Part shown: one piece after another, positions 36,501-50,330 of the stretch
Layout: the number at the start of each line of letters is the position of its first letter
Numbering within the stretch: the stretch's first letter is position 1
DNA from: Struthio camelus
Taxonomy: Eukaryota > Chordata > Aves > Struthioniformes > Struthionidae
Length of the DNA stretch: 64,000 bases
Assembly (NCBI RefSeq): GCF_040807025.1
Contig: NC_090942.1
Location: forward strand, 206,854,640 to 206,918,639
Direction of reading: 5' to 3'
Notes under the pieces: model-generated
Seen by the model: the letters and a program-made list of their open reading frames with translations, nothing else
Told to the model about the DNA's origin: nothing
Databases searched by the model: none
Translations under genes and position numbers: made by a program

Positions 36501-39500
36501 GGAAACTGGACAGCAAGCAAGAGAATCCCATCTTGAGAGAGAAGAGCAAGAGAATCCCTTGCCCTGTGGCCTCCTCTTATTCAGGATCACCTCTTATACA
36601 GCATCACCTTGGTTCTTCTATTACAGTAGCTCTTCCCAGGATCCTACACACTATGGATGAATAAGATTGACATACAATATCAGATGTAATGATAAAAGTA
36701 CAAAAACAGATAAGAAACAGATCAGGAATCTGATAACACATGTACAGTCAATAGGTTAGTATCAGAGAGACAGGTAAGGGCAAGAGGGACAGTGACTATA
36801 TAATTTATAATATCTTATTTCTCCTCTTAGCTTTCTAGTAGTACTAATAGGCTTTGTTATTTGTTCATGTATTCAGTTAACTTTGAAATGGATATATCAC
36901 TAGTATTTTATTAATACAGATATCATTAACACAGAGGTCTTCTGTCTTAAAGACTCCAGGTTGTTCATGCAGTAAACTGCTCCACTGAAGAGAATTGTGA
37001 AAGAAATGCTAGGAAGATAGTCGGTTGATCAGTTGCTCCATTTATGCTATGTATTTTTTTGGTATTACTATAGGAAGATAGCAACGGAGAAAGTAAAAAT
37101 ACAGCAGAAAAAGTGAGAAGACTGAACACACAAAGGTGAAGACATAAATCACTAATTTTCCTAGACCTGGCTTCTGAAATGCTTAATGAGAACAACCTTT
37201 CAGCCCACTGGCTCCATGAGTGCTCACAGAGTTGAGAATGGTGATTTCTGCCTCCATGCTGCCTAAGGAATATGCCAATGGATTTCTGGGGAGCACCTGA
37301 AAGCATAGGGCAGGCCACGGGAAAGTGGAAGCAGAGAGACCTGAGAAGAAAGAGACTTGTGATACCCTCACAGGTATCACAGGGGGTCGGTCCGTGTCTG
37401 AAACTGAGCAGCAGGGGAGGAGAGAGAGGAGCTGCCTCCCACTGAACTGAGTCATACGAAATCAGACAAAATAGTCTCTAGCACAGTCTTACCCACCTTT
37501 GTGACTTTCCTTTCCCAAGTCTGTGAATCCCTAAATAATTGCACAAAGGGCAGAAAGGGGAAAACAGGGATAAGAAATATTCTAACAACATGGTGGAAAC
37601 ATTGGATTTAGCAGAGAAAAAAATATTAGAACTAAAGGCAGGAGATAAAAGCAGACTGATTTAATTAGAGCATTAAACAAGTCTTTATTTGTGTTGTTTG
37701 ACTGTATGGGTATTTCTATTGCCCTTAAAGACCTGCTCAAGGAATAGTCAGGAGTACAATTGCTTTTAGATCTGGGCAGATCTCCCTGCAAATGTCTCCC
37801 AGACAGCTGGCACACAGTTTGTTCTAGGGCTAGCTTGCTGTTGTACTAATGGCTTTCTAAATCATTAAGACCAAACTGTACTTAGAGGAGCTAGCATTGT
37901 TTCTTTTACAACTTGGGGCTCGAAAGGTCTTTTGGCCGAGAAATATGGAGGACAAATTGTGGGCTAATGCAGCATGGTATCCAGGAAAGCTATTTTTACA
38001 GACAAGCCCACGGTCATCATCTTCCTTTAAATTGTCTCCAGACTGAAAAAACAGTGTGTCTGCTGAGTAAAATATGTGCTATTGCATACTTTTCTAAAAA
38101 CTGGTTTATATAAGATCTAGATTATTTAATTTTTTAGTCATACACAATATTGACAACAAAATATAATGTAATCTATATCTTATAGCAGTTCTTTTAGAGG
38201 CAGAAGTGAACATAAAGACTTACCTACTGATTTTTGTCATTAATGCAACCTTACTATGAATCAAAGTACTCACACCCAGCTCCTCCTGCTTCCTCGAGCC
38301 TGCCAGCTTCCCTTCCTTCAAATCGTTTTCCAATCTACAGTAGTTATAATAATTGCAACATTTCTGGAAGAAAGCAACAAGGCTGTTTGTTTAGGAGTCT
38401 GTACTCAAAACGCTTGTCAATTTAGCTAGACTTTTTTTCAGGAAAAAAAATCGATCAGTTAGAAGATGCCAGCTTTTGTTCAGGATGAACTAACCCATTC
38501 AGATAATAAGTCCCTCATGCCCTCTTCACACTGTCCCTTTTGCTTTATGACCATTGTTAGGTCTGAGTAGTTCATATGTTTATTCTCTTTGTAGAAAAGA
38601 GTTATTTCCTGTAGAGCAAAAATCTTTGTGGAAAAGAAAGAAATTGAGCTCTGTGAGCTTCAGTTCACAGCTTTTTATCCAAGAGTTCAAAAAGAGGTGA
38701 AGGGAAACACAAAAGCAGTGAAAGTGGAGTAGAATTTAAAGAGCCTCCTTCCAAACCCATTCTGCCACTGCCAAATGGAAGGGAACGGCCTTTGGACACA
38801 CTTTGTCTTCCACTATCCCTTGGGCTCAGATGAAGAAGCCTTTATACAGCACACGCAGTGGCAGTGGCACTGCTCTTCCTGATCGGAGTGATTCTTGGTC
38901 CTAGCCAGAACTATGCTAGAGTCCTCATCTTTGCTTGCACCAAGGAAAGCTCAGGGTAGTCAGCAGTGTCTTTACTGCTTTTTAGCTTATGGGGAGCTGA
39001 ATATAAAAGTCTGTGTGTGTGTGTGTTTGTGTACATATACACAACGGAGGTTTACGAGAATGATATAAATTCTGATGGAGATGGATCTACTGTCCCCAAG
39101 GTAAGAGCTGCCCCTGAGATCATAGATGATGCAGATGAACACTTCTGCACTGTGTGGACTCACCCTTATTCAGGTGGATGACACAAAGTTAACAAACATG
39201 GTATTTTTTTGTTGGGTCAAATTCACTTGTGGGAGTGAAGGAGGCTGTCATTTAACTTTATTAGCTTTGTCCAGTGTGGCACAAGTGATCAAGGTCATGT
39301 GGCAGGAGTCTCCCATCTGCTGCACAGTCTCCGCATCATTACTGTGGTTCTGTAACATTGTGAGTTGTGGCTAGAGAGGAAGAAAAGGGCAGAGAGAAAG
39401 GACAGCCAGAGTTCGGAGACAGTCTTGAGAAGAGGCCAAATTAATAGTACTAGCAACTCCTAAGGCAATCTAAAGTGCTTATCCTGATCAGCGTAACCAA

Positions 39501-42500
39501 GGGGACATCACGGGGATTTGAAGTCTCCTGAGCCAAAAAAAAGAAGCCTTTCAGAGGCAGAAGAAAGAAAAGAAGAATTACAAGGCCCATGGCTAAGAAG
39601 CAGTGCTTACTGGTAGCACAAACAGAAGCTTGCCACTAGAATGTGTACTTGCGGTAGAGCAGAGGCTATTGTCTCTTACTTCAGGACACATTTTATGAGT
39701 ATACTTCAAAGGTGACTAATTAGATGTGTGATCACACAAGACACTGTTCATCCTAGTGAATGGATGAGACTGAACTAACTAGATGTTAGGCTGAAATCAT
39801 GCCTCCAAAAGTAATGACAGACCTGACTGTTAAGACTATCTGAATGTTAGGGGTGCACGCAAGGAAAAGGAAATCATACAACCCAAAGTATGTGATGGAA
39901 CTGCTCAGTCTAGTTGCATAGCACATTCCCCTGCCAGAATATTTCTTGTCAAAGGCTTGAAATCAGTCCTGGGATGAGTGTCCCGAATTTTAGCAGACTG
40001 CAGTGAGTTTATGTGGCGCAACTATTAACTTTTTTTTAGGGTTCATTTTAATTTGATAGTTAACAGTAGATACCAGAAAGTTAATTTTAGTACAACAGAT
40101 ATAAATGTGGAACTTTGACTATATTTTCAGGACAACTGATGTCTTCCCCTTAAGCTTGTTTTCTGATAATCTCTTTGTTTTTCAATAATGTAAATTCCCT
40201 GCAGATCTTGTTTGGAAATATTTGTTCTAGCCTTCTGATCTTCTTTGGAAATATTTGTTCTAGCCTTATATCTGCTCCTTTGTCATTGCCATAAAAAATT
40301 CAGTCAACCTGGAGTTCAAACTGAACTTCTAGGTCTTTTTTTTTTAATTAGCGTAGTGAGACAGGAAGTAAAAGTGAATGGCCCTTTTCACATTTCCCAA
40401 ACCTCATATACAATGACTGGAATTCCTGCCAAATATAACACTTTTGTATACTGAAGAAGAAAGAGAAATAATAGGGACTGAGCAGAAGGAAGATAAATGG
40501 TAGGAACTGATTTGAAACAAGGATTAAAGTAACTGATTACAGAGAAATTGTGAGAACTAAACCCAAACACTCCCAAAGTCTGGATATTTAAAATTAGGAT
40601 TTTTGGCTTATTCGTTATCTAAATCTGACTTCCTGTGGTTCTAATGTGAACCTCTGCAGCCATTTGAAACATTATTTTACTGGTAGGGATTTTCAGGGAA
40701 ATACATTTGCAAGAGCTACGCATATTTAGTTTAGAAATAGAAAGAATGGCTCAAATCAACTCTGAACTAACTCCCTTTCAGTGACTTCTTATATATGTGC
40801 CCTGAAATTTGACAACATTGCCAAGAGAACTCAACAAAGTTACAAACGGACAGACAACTTCATCACAAAAATACCAGGGCAGTTCATCTTTTCACAGTCG
40901 CGAGTGAGAATGGAAAGACTGAAAGAGAATGATAACTGAGATGTGGTCTTCTCTATAAATAAAGGCTATGCCACAATTTAATGGTGTGAACTGGTGATAC
41001 CTAGTATTGCTATTGCCTGTGCAATACTTTTCCCAGACTTACACAGAAAACTTCAATTTCGAAAGGAGTTTGTTTGATAGCTTTTAGCAGCTTTTAGCAT
41101 ATATTTTGCAAAAAAATCCAATGTGCCATAATAATAATAAAGTACGGCAGCCAAAAAAAACTTTTTGTCCTTTTTTTTCCTATGTGTGGGTATGTAGGAA
41201 ATCATCCAAAAGAAATCAAATCAAGAAATGCACCAACAATTATCAAATATACATAAATTAATCTTTTCTGCCTGAAATACCAATTCAAAGGACATATTCA
41301 CCTACTCATCACATTTCCCACCAAAATTAACAGAATAAGGTCCTAGGCCCACTATGAGTAGGCAGGGAAAAAACCACCACATGTTATCTGCAGCATGTGA
41401 TAATAACTCACAGCGAAGCGTAGTCAGGCTCTCATCCCACCTTATCCTCCCTCCAACAGTCTGTGGCTACCATGGATTTGGGCTGCTGCAGAGCTGTGCT
41501 GCTCCAGCGTTGGCTCTGAGGAGAAAAACTTTCCTAGAGACTCCAGGTGTGAACTAGGCATCAGCCTCTTCTTCCCTTGCTGTGCTGACTGTAGCAGGAC
41601 CGTGGAGTTGTCCTCTCTCAGTTGCTTACTGCAGGAAAGGTAGTGGCAGACAGAAGCATCTCTGCATTTGCATTACAGCAGGGATTGGACATATGCCATG
41701 TCCCAGAAGAGAAAAACAAACAGATCCACTGCTGAATAAAGGCAGAGGGGAGGAGTATTCTGTCTTCACCTGCACGCATTTGAATGGACCTCACATAGCT
41801 GCAGTGAAGTTTCCCTCCTTCATGTCAAAGTGTTCTTTGCTTGACAAAACTTTCCAGAATGTGACATATGATTGACTAAAACTTTATGCTCACAGAGCCC
41901 AAGGGTACCTGGTTCGAGAACGACTCGAGGTTGGGAAAATATGTTGTACAATAAGATATTAAATAAAGGAACTCATTTAATTTATCTGAGAGAACTGTCT
42001 AAGAGGTAGCTTGATTAAGGTCTGGAAATACCTTCATGGGGAGGTAGAAAGAAAAAAGGAGGCAAAACAACAGAATTAAATTTCTTGATGCTGAAATGAA
42101 ACACATTTTAGCTTGAAACAAGGTACTTTTTACCCCAGAGGGCTTGCAACGAAACATCTAGGGATGTAGATTTTCTCGCACACAAAGTCTTTAAGTCAAT
42201 TCTGAGTGACATTTGAAAGCCAGACACTGGCATGGGAAATTCTATGGTCCATGTCATCCATATATGTGGTCAGATTAGCTGTTTATAATTTTCCCTTCTG
42301 GACTGCAGATCTATGAATCTCTGAAAAGAGCAAGGGCTTGTCAGAATTGTCTGTGCTAATAAATGAATGCAGTCTGAGTTCTCCACTGAAGTATGCACCC
42401 CGGGTGGTAGGTGGATATCATGAAATGGGAATTGACATGCACTGTGCAAAGATTTGATTATGAAACTGAGTGACCAGCCCACACTCTGCTGTGGGTGTAC

Positions 42501-45500
42501 CCGTTACCATGTTTTCTCTGTTATCATTATGTTGTGTAAATAATATCATGTGCTGATAGCTGCTTCTCATCTCCTTGTAATCTTACCATTTTATATCTCT
42601 TTTTTTCCAAAATAAACACTAGAAATCAACAACCTCTTGGGGTCCAATTGCAACAGTTAGCATTTTACTCCACTACAATTATTCACTCCCACCAGCAGGA
42701 ATAACCCTCCTAACACTGTCTCTCTCCATATCTCCTTTTCTCTGGAAGGACTTTGCTATAGCTGCCCTCTCCATCCTCCTGGCTCTACCTTTTTTCTAAA
42801 ATCTTTTCATTAGTGATGAAAATATTCCTCATTCCTGTATCTAGGGAACTATGTGCTGATAAACAGTGGAAGGTCAGGCAACTATATGGGAATCTTGCAA
42901 AATTGAGAGTATCTAAGCAGTAGGAACTTGGAAATATGTGACGTCCGGTAATGAAAGGAGCAGAGGGGAGCAAGGAGGCTTTGGGGGAGCAGTGGGTTGC
43001 TGGGTGCAAGAGTTTAATATAAAGAGATCTCTTTTTTTTTTTAATACTGGTCTTTTACCAAATATGAATCCTTAGTGAAGAGGCCAGTTCCCCATTGGGA
43101 TGGATGCGTCGGGATCAGTGTGTGTACAAGTGGTTGTTAACTTTTGTGCATGATCAACACCTTAAATCAGACTCTTCATAGCACCTTCCAGCACACGTTG
43201 TTGCATTGTTTGCCTAATATGAATCTCCTGCTTAGTGACCTGTTCTTTCTCTCTCAGGAAATTTATTTGTTCCCTCATCTTCCTGATTCATTGCTTCCAT
43301 AATTGTGGCCAATGTTTCAAAAGATAGAAAATTACACTCATCAAGTGTACTTTTAGTGTGGCCTCAAAGTCTTGCATTGGACAATCATGCTTCTTCTTTC
43401 TTCTCTTTAGTCTGCTTCATAGAAACTGCTTGACCATCAAACAGCTGTTTCTATCTATCCCTTTCTAGATTGTCCAGTTGAGTAACACCGTTTCATGTTG
43501 CAGAGTCAGTGTCAGGAAGGAAACTCTTCCCCTGAATAACAGTACCAGAATAGTGTTTATCTTGCAAGAATCTCAAGGCTATCACCAGTTTCCTAGGTGA
43601 TGCTCATTAAATTTTCCTATAATTAGCAGAGTTTTAGGTGGTGAAGCTGTGCCAATTTTGTAGTTGGACCTCTAGCAACCACTGGTCTTCCTCATATATA
43701 ACAGTTGGCATCTGAGTTACTCATTAGAGCATGGACATTTTAGGCGGTGATTGATTTATTTAATGCTTGCTTTTGACCTCAGGAGGGTGGCTTTGTAGAA
43801 ACAGTAATCTCTAGGAAAATAAGTGGACCATTTTTAAGGTACCTCATTTAGGCTGAGCAGCTCTTTGCAATGACGAAAAGTTTACTGAAGGCTGTCTCTG
43901 TCTACTAGTTTACCATTTTATGGCTGTCTGTATGAGAGCTGCAATGATTATATTGTCACTTCGTTACTCACCGTTGCTACATGTCTCACCAATATCAGCA
44001 GTTCCAATGCACGCTGCACATTAAATGATTACAATAGGGGTAGTTCAGATAGCAGTACTGACATTATCCTTTCTTTTCATTTCATAAATCCAGGAGTTCA
44101 CAGACAGACAGACAGTGGGATTAGGACTGCCATTCATGTCTGTTGGTAAAACAGCTGAGTTTGTAAGAAGATGGAGACCACCAAACATAGTCTGATCAAT
44201 GACGATTGATGGCATGCAGAGTTCCCTTCATTGCAGTCTGACATCATCCATCAGTAAATCAGTTCTCACTGGCTTGCAGTTTCCTCTCCGAATCATGATT
44301 TCTGTTACTTATATGCTGAACCAGACTTACACAAAGTATTGCTGATTTCACACCCCAACATATTTTTACCACTCAGGATTCTTGCATGAGAAACGGACTC
44401 AACAGTAAAGCTGCTAGAGCCTCTTGCAAAATGTCTGGAGGATCAGCTTAGTAGACGATAAGGCCAAAAAACTGAAAGAGTGTTTGGTGACTATTGTCTC
44501 TGGTAATTTGTGCTTGGTTACCTGTAATCAACATGCCTAATCTCATATGAAGGGAAATTCAGTAGAAGCCTTGCTGTTCTTTTACATATCAGAAGGAATT
44601 CTCTGTTTAAATTTTGTACCTCTGATTACGAATACTATTGGATAGAAGCAGAGCTATGTGATATCAGAAGTGGCCGTAATTTGAGTGAGATTTGGAAAAG
44701 TAGTGAATGAAACACAGCATGTACATGAAAGTTAAAATAAAAGAAAAGCAATTAATGAATAAATAAATGAAAATGTGAAGTTTCTTGTTTGAAAAATTTA
44801 CCAAAACAGGAGGTGGGAGATCAGCATTTCCACATGTGTCTGAAAACATCAAATACAAAAGAAGAAAGCATAGCAACAGTTTTATTGTGCAGACTAAGAA
44901 AGACGACTCTGGATATTTTTTTTAACATTGAGCACATCAGTCAAAAGAAAATGTTATTGCTGTGGATGAGGTGTTAAGAATGTTTAGGGACTATTATAAT
45001 CTCCCCTAAATGCTATATTTGAATGGTCTCATGCTTATACTTGGGAGATGAGCAGATGGGCATTTTTAAAGCAGAGGGGAGATGAAAAGCAAAAAAATTG
45101 CAAGGCTGATGATCTTGAAAAAGACATATTGAAGGGCAAGATGTATTTTGCATCCCAACTAAAGGTTTAGGGCGAGGTTACTGAGCATGCCTGACATCAG
45201 TTTGCAAAGATGTTTGTTTTGCCAACAACCTTTACATAACCTCCCCAGCTGCGCAGGCCCACATATGGATTTTGTCTGTGACTCACACTATCACATACCT
45301 ACAGTAATTTTCCCTTTCTTGAAATTCCAGGTCTTCCCAGGAAGTACGTGGGAAGTGTAGATGCTACTGCACATGTTCAGCATATCTGTTGTGTTATACA
45401 TGGGGAAGAAATGTTGTGTAACCCTTGCCTGACACCGAATGAAGGTCTGCTCACTCCTCAGCCCCTCCAAGGTTGGCATACCACTGGTGCAGCATAGGGC

Positions 45501-45577
45501 ACAGAACTGTGCTGATGAAACCTTATCTTTAATTTAGCTGTGTAGTGAAAAATATGGATGCAGGAAAGCTACTTTGT
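33568..45577. other. Gene-poor intergenic spacer
   Basis: AT-rich, with no coding exon recognised. It holds a 19-base direct repeat (TAAAGCACTGTTGAAGTTT at 34595 and 34621), a 33-base-period duplication starting at 40211 (TTTGGAAATATTTGTTCTAG twice), a short TG run near 39010-39028, and a probable old CR1 at about 41960-42240. The open frames present are short and unremarkable. Confidence 0.4.
41960..42240 (+). mobile_element. Possible ancient CR1/L3-like LINE remnant
   Basis: Order and spacing recall old CR1 3' regions: AACTGTCTAAGAGGTAGCTTGATTAAGG-like, then a GGAAATACCTTCATGGGGA segment, a purine-rich part and an AAGTCAATTCTGAGTGAC-like part. It is strongly diverged and the assignment is by pattern only. 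Confidence 0.35.
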
Positions 45578-45990
45578 GTCACAGAACCATGGAATAATTT
45601 AGGTTGGAAGGGACAACTGATGGTTATCTATACCCACCCTCCCACTCAGTGGAGGGCCAATTTCAAAGTTAGATCCAGCTTTAGTGTTAGATCAAGTTGC
45701 TTAGGACCCTGTCCAGCTAATTTTTAAATATTTCCAAGGATGGAGGCTCCACAGGGCCTCTGAGCAGCCTGTTTCAATGTTTCACCAGCTTCTTTGGGAA
45801 AATTTTGTTTACAAATATCTAATTGGAATTTCCATTGTTTCAACTTCTGTTCATTGCCTCTTGCCCTTTCACTGTCTGTATGTCCTCTTCAGTTCTTTGT
45901 GTGCAGTTCTTGACTTGATGTTTCCGGAGATGCTTTCTATTGGAACAACCTTCCTTTGAATTCACTCTAAGAAGATGTTTGGATTTCTGC
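45578..45990 (-). mobile_element. Old CR1 LINE 3' fragment
   Basis: Starts with a degraded tail (CACAGAACCATGGAATAATT), then TTAGGTTGGAAGGGACAACT, GGATGGAGGCTCCACAGGGC and TTCATTGCCTCTTGCCCT, the usual reverse-complement order of a CR1 3' end. Confidence 0.85.
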
Positions 45991-48900
45991 TTGACCACTA
46001 GTAACAGCTTGGTACAAAAGATCTGGCCTTTCTACACGTCATTCTAAGTACTTATTCCAAGTACTATTTACTTTTGTGAATACTGCTGTAGTTGTTTCTT
46101 TGTTGTCATTTCATGTGAGCATTTTTCTATTTGATGTTGTTGGTAGTTAGAACTGTGGAATTTGGCATTTTTTCATTATTTTTGTTGTGGGCTGACACCA
46201 GTCTTCACATTGACTGAAATGTTGCTCAATGGCACTTATTCATGCAGTGATGTCCTTTGCAAATTTTCAATACCACAGCTGGAAAATGTACACAACTTTT
46301 TCTTTCCTTTTCTTTCTTCTGACAAAGAGCATATGAAAGGATGTTCTAGAACAGGGCATATTTTTGTCTTAGCATCATTTTTCTAAATAAAATATTTTTA
46401 GTTAATTTTAGAATTTTGCCAAGAGCTTTGATTCAAGAATAGAAGAGAATATTTTCTAATTGAGGACTTCATAGCTAACTAGAAAAGTAAAACATTATCC
46501 TGCCTAGGAGTTCTGTCCTCTACTTCCCACCTACTGGGAAATCCTTCAGCTATATCATCTTTACAGAACTGGGGTATTTATCCCATATTATAAACTTAAG
46601 GTATGGGCATAAGTCTTGTTTTCCTAATGGATATTATGATACACGGGTCTGCAGAACTGCTGTTAAAATATTTTAACTTCTTTCAGCTGTAGATATAGTC
46701 AGAGGAATATTAAGTTTTTTGGCACTTCATACACAGAGAAGCTTTAGATTTACAAATCTTCATCTGCCTTTTTTCTTCAAACTCATAACTGAAGCAAATG
46801 TTCCCAAACTGTCACTATAATGTCATTCAGTTCCATGAAGTCACCACAGCACTTCTGTTGCTGTAACTACCTAACAGGAGCTGTTGCTAATGTCACAAAA
46901 ACATTGAATTAGCATAATTTTGAAAATAACTCTGAAGTGATCATTTTAAATGCAGCCCTCTGCAATACATTTTATAGAAAATCACCCCTTTAGAAAGAAA
47001 ACTCTTGAAGGTGAATCAGCTGTATTAAATTTTAATTACACTGCAGCTGGCAACTAGTTGTAAGGAAATAATATTTCTCACTATGAAAGCATGTGCCTTT
47101 CTTCCTTATTTCTTTATTCTTTTCCCTTTGATATTAATTGTTGAGAAGTTTAATATGAAGCTAACACTACAATTAGCTTTTTTTTTCTTTTTTCTTTTCT
47201 TTAGGAAATATCTAAGGGAAGCAGAAGCAAGGCCACCTTAAATGGTATTTCCAATACTGAGACCTAGGCAAGAACCCAAAAACTTGAAAATATGATTATT
47301 CATAATAAGATAATAGGAGAAATGTGTGGAAGAACAGGGGTTTAATGTCCTGAGCTTTCTTCTTATTAAACTCTATTTCTTTATATCAATCTTCTATGCA
47401 TGTTCTATCTATCTTCTATGTATTATTTGTAAGATTCAAGCTGGACTAGCCAGCGAGTCACATGAGAAGTCTGGGTGCCACATTTCAGGGAGACCAAGGC
47501 TTTGGAAGGCAGATACCAGAGAGACTAGCGGAAGGGAGGTTTCCGCAAGCATCAATCCTTAAAAATAGGACAGGGCTCTTTGTGCTGTCTGTGTTGACGT
47601 GAGTGCCCATAAATGTACTGCTCTCCTCTCTCTGTTAATCTGGGACTGGCTGTGTATCTACATGGTGTGTGTGTGCAGCTGTTTTGGAATTCGTGCTCAG
47701 CCTCACTGCTGAAGGGACACGGAAGTATGGGACAGCCTCTCCTCCCCACTGGCTCAGGAGGGAGGAATGCCCTGGGTCGTTCTGTGCATCAAATTCAGCT
47801 GCCCTTAACGAGGGAGGGCTTCGGCCTCCCGAACATCCATTTGGGAATGAATACAAGAGCACACAACCGTTCAGCAGGACCTTTGCATATGTTAAGAGGT
47901 TTTTTGTTTTTTTTTTTTTTTTAACAGGAGAGATGGAGAATGTAGGTAGAAGAAAGATGCTTCAGGACTGGTTTCTGAACAAAAGGCATAATGTGAAAAT
48001 GGAAGGTGGCTTGCAGGAGAATAACTACAAAATGATACAGCTTCTAATTGATAGGAAGGGAAGGAAAGTAAACAGCAAAATAAAGCCAAGAGACCTTACT
48101 GGAGCTCATTTCAGGAAACTCAGAAAACAGGCAGGAAAAAAATCCCATGGAAAACAAGTTTAAGAGAAGAATTATCTCAGGACCATGGATAGTTTTTGAA
48201 AACATAATAGAAACTATCCCAGTACAGAGGAAAACTAGAAAGGACAGAATTTCATCTGGGCTGGATCCTGAACTTTTTAATGGCCTCAAAAACAAGAAGA
48301 AAGAGCTTAGAAAATGGAATTTACTGGAGATGGCCATAAACTATAGTAAAAAAGGAAAGTGCAGGCTACAAACTGAGATACAACTCTCAAGTGACGTGTA
48401 ACAAGTACATAAGTAGTAAAAAGAAGATATAAGAAAGAGCGAGTCTACTGTTCAAGGAGTGAAAAAGTTGGCACCTGAGTCTCCAGCAAGGCTGAAGGTG
48501 GTTATTCTTTTTTGCCTCTGGTTTCACCTTAAGAAGCTGATGAAAGGTTAAGAATTCTAGTTCCAAAAGAGGAAAAAGAGCATAGCACTTACCTAGGCAA
48601 GCGTTATATTTTCAATTTTTCTCATCTTCATAAAATTGTTTCTGGTAGGTGAGAGACAACTGCTTAAGAAATCTGAGAACTATTAGCAGTTGTCTTTGAG
48701 AATGGAAAATTGTGAAAGAACTATTTTGTAAAAGATCTGAGAAAGGGACAAATGCTGTAAACTTATACAGCACTCAGACTGACTTCCTTTCCTGTAAATC
48801 TAAAACTGAAATTATTTAGAGAGCACTATGTATTCTTTCCAGAAAGAAAAGGGAGATGAACAATAGAGAACAAGGATTTATCAAGAGTAAGTAGTTTTGA

Positions 48901-50110
48901 ACTAGTTAAGTTTCCTTCTATGCTAGGGTAAGAGATACAGTGAGTACAGGAGAGAACAATAGATATCATAACTTTTAATTTTATGACTTTACAACAAGGT
49001 TTACAACAGTATGATACAGGCTTTCCAAAATCAAAGTAAGGAATTATCCACTGGATTAAACTACTACTAGATGGGTGCATAATCATTTGGAAAGTCAATA
49101 ATAATTAATCATGCACCGTCAAACTGGAAAGATGCAACAAATATGGTTCCCCAGAGACCTGACCTGAATGTGAAACTATCACATTTTCATTAATGAATGT
49201 ATGAAGTAATGCTTACTGAACTTGTTTTGCGAATTTTCCTTAAGCTGGGAAGTTTTCAAGCATTTCAAAGGATGAGACTAGAATTTAGAACAATCTTAAC
49301 ACATTAGATAAATAGCCTAGAAAAATGGAATATAATTTAACAGGAACAAATATAAAAATATATACTTAAATAGGAGTAATCTGCTACACAAATGCAGAAT
49401 GAGGTGTGAGTGGCTTTGCAGCATTGCTGCAAGAAATGATTTAGAAGTTGTAGTAAATAGCAAGAACATGAATCAACACCATCATACTCCTGCCAATAAA
49501 GTAAATGTCAAATTTAGGAATATTGTCTGCAATACGTATAAGCAATTATTGTACTTTACATGTCCTTACTCCTTAGGCCTGAGCTGAAACGCCTTTTTGA
49601 GCATGAGAATTCATGAAGAATGTGGCATGAAGGATGTGATTCAGCTGGAAAGAGTCCTGGAAACAAGAAGTCTGAGGCTTAGAAGTTAGTCTGAGGTTAC
49701 CTGTCATGGACAACTGAAGATATTATATTGCCTAGGAAGAACAGACTATGTGGTGAAAAGTTAACAATCTCCAATAGAAGTGAATTAAGACTTCTTAGCA
49801 CAGAGAAAATATCCAAGCTGCAGCAACAGTGGAAGAAATTCTGCTGCATGGGAGAAGACTTTGGGGGTCCAAGTACGTGAGCAAAAGTGGAAGACTAGGA
49901 AGGAAAACTGAGTTTTTGAGCAATTCAGAGGAGGGAATGAAATTTGGGTTAGATGGGACGGCTGGGCTTTGGTGGGAGGAGTTCTGACAGGAATATGCAA
50001 AGGACCATAGTGGCTTGAAATAAGAAAAGAGACCTGAAAGGGTGTGAGGGATAACAGGAGAGTTTGGCGTAGGAAAGTGAGCCTAGGAGAGACCAGTAAA
50101 GACTTTTTCA
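45991..50110. other. Intergenic spacer with possible ancient LINE remains
   Basis: AT-rich. Segments at about 48200-49050 read on the plus strand like worn CR1/L3 reverse-transcriptase text (for example a GFIKS-type phrase near 48875 and GLDPELFNGL near 48260), but no continuous frame remains. A T run is at about 47900-47922. No host exon was recognised. Confidence 0.35.
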
Positions 50111-50245
50111 CACAGAATCACAGAATCACAGAATCGTTTAGGTTGGAAGGGACCTCTGGAGATCATCTCGTCCCACCTCCCTGCTCAAGCAGGGTCACCG
50201 AGAGCATATTTCCCAGGATCACATCCAGACGGGTTTTGAATATCT
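50111..50245 (-). mobile_element. CR1 LINE 3' tail (about 135 bp)
   Basis: Three CACAGAAT units, then TCGTTTAGGTTGGAAGGGAC and CCCTGCTCAAGCAGGGTCAC. It closely matches the 22463 end of the large minus-strand copy. The truncated 5' end meets a minisatellite directly. Confidence 0.93.
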
Positions 50246-50330
50246 ACTACTACTAGTGGACTAGTATGGGACTAGTATGGGACTAGTATGGGACTAGTGG
50301 ACTAGTATGGGACTAAATGGGACTACTCCT
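50246..50330. repeat. Minisatellite, 11-bp GGACTAGTATG units
   Basis: About five to six units, with the variant forms GGACTAGT and GGACTAAAT, right beside the CR1 tail. The unit contains the SpeI-type palindrome ACTAGT. Confidence 0.85.
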
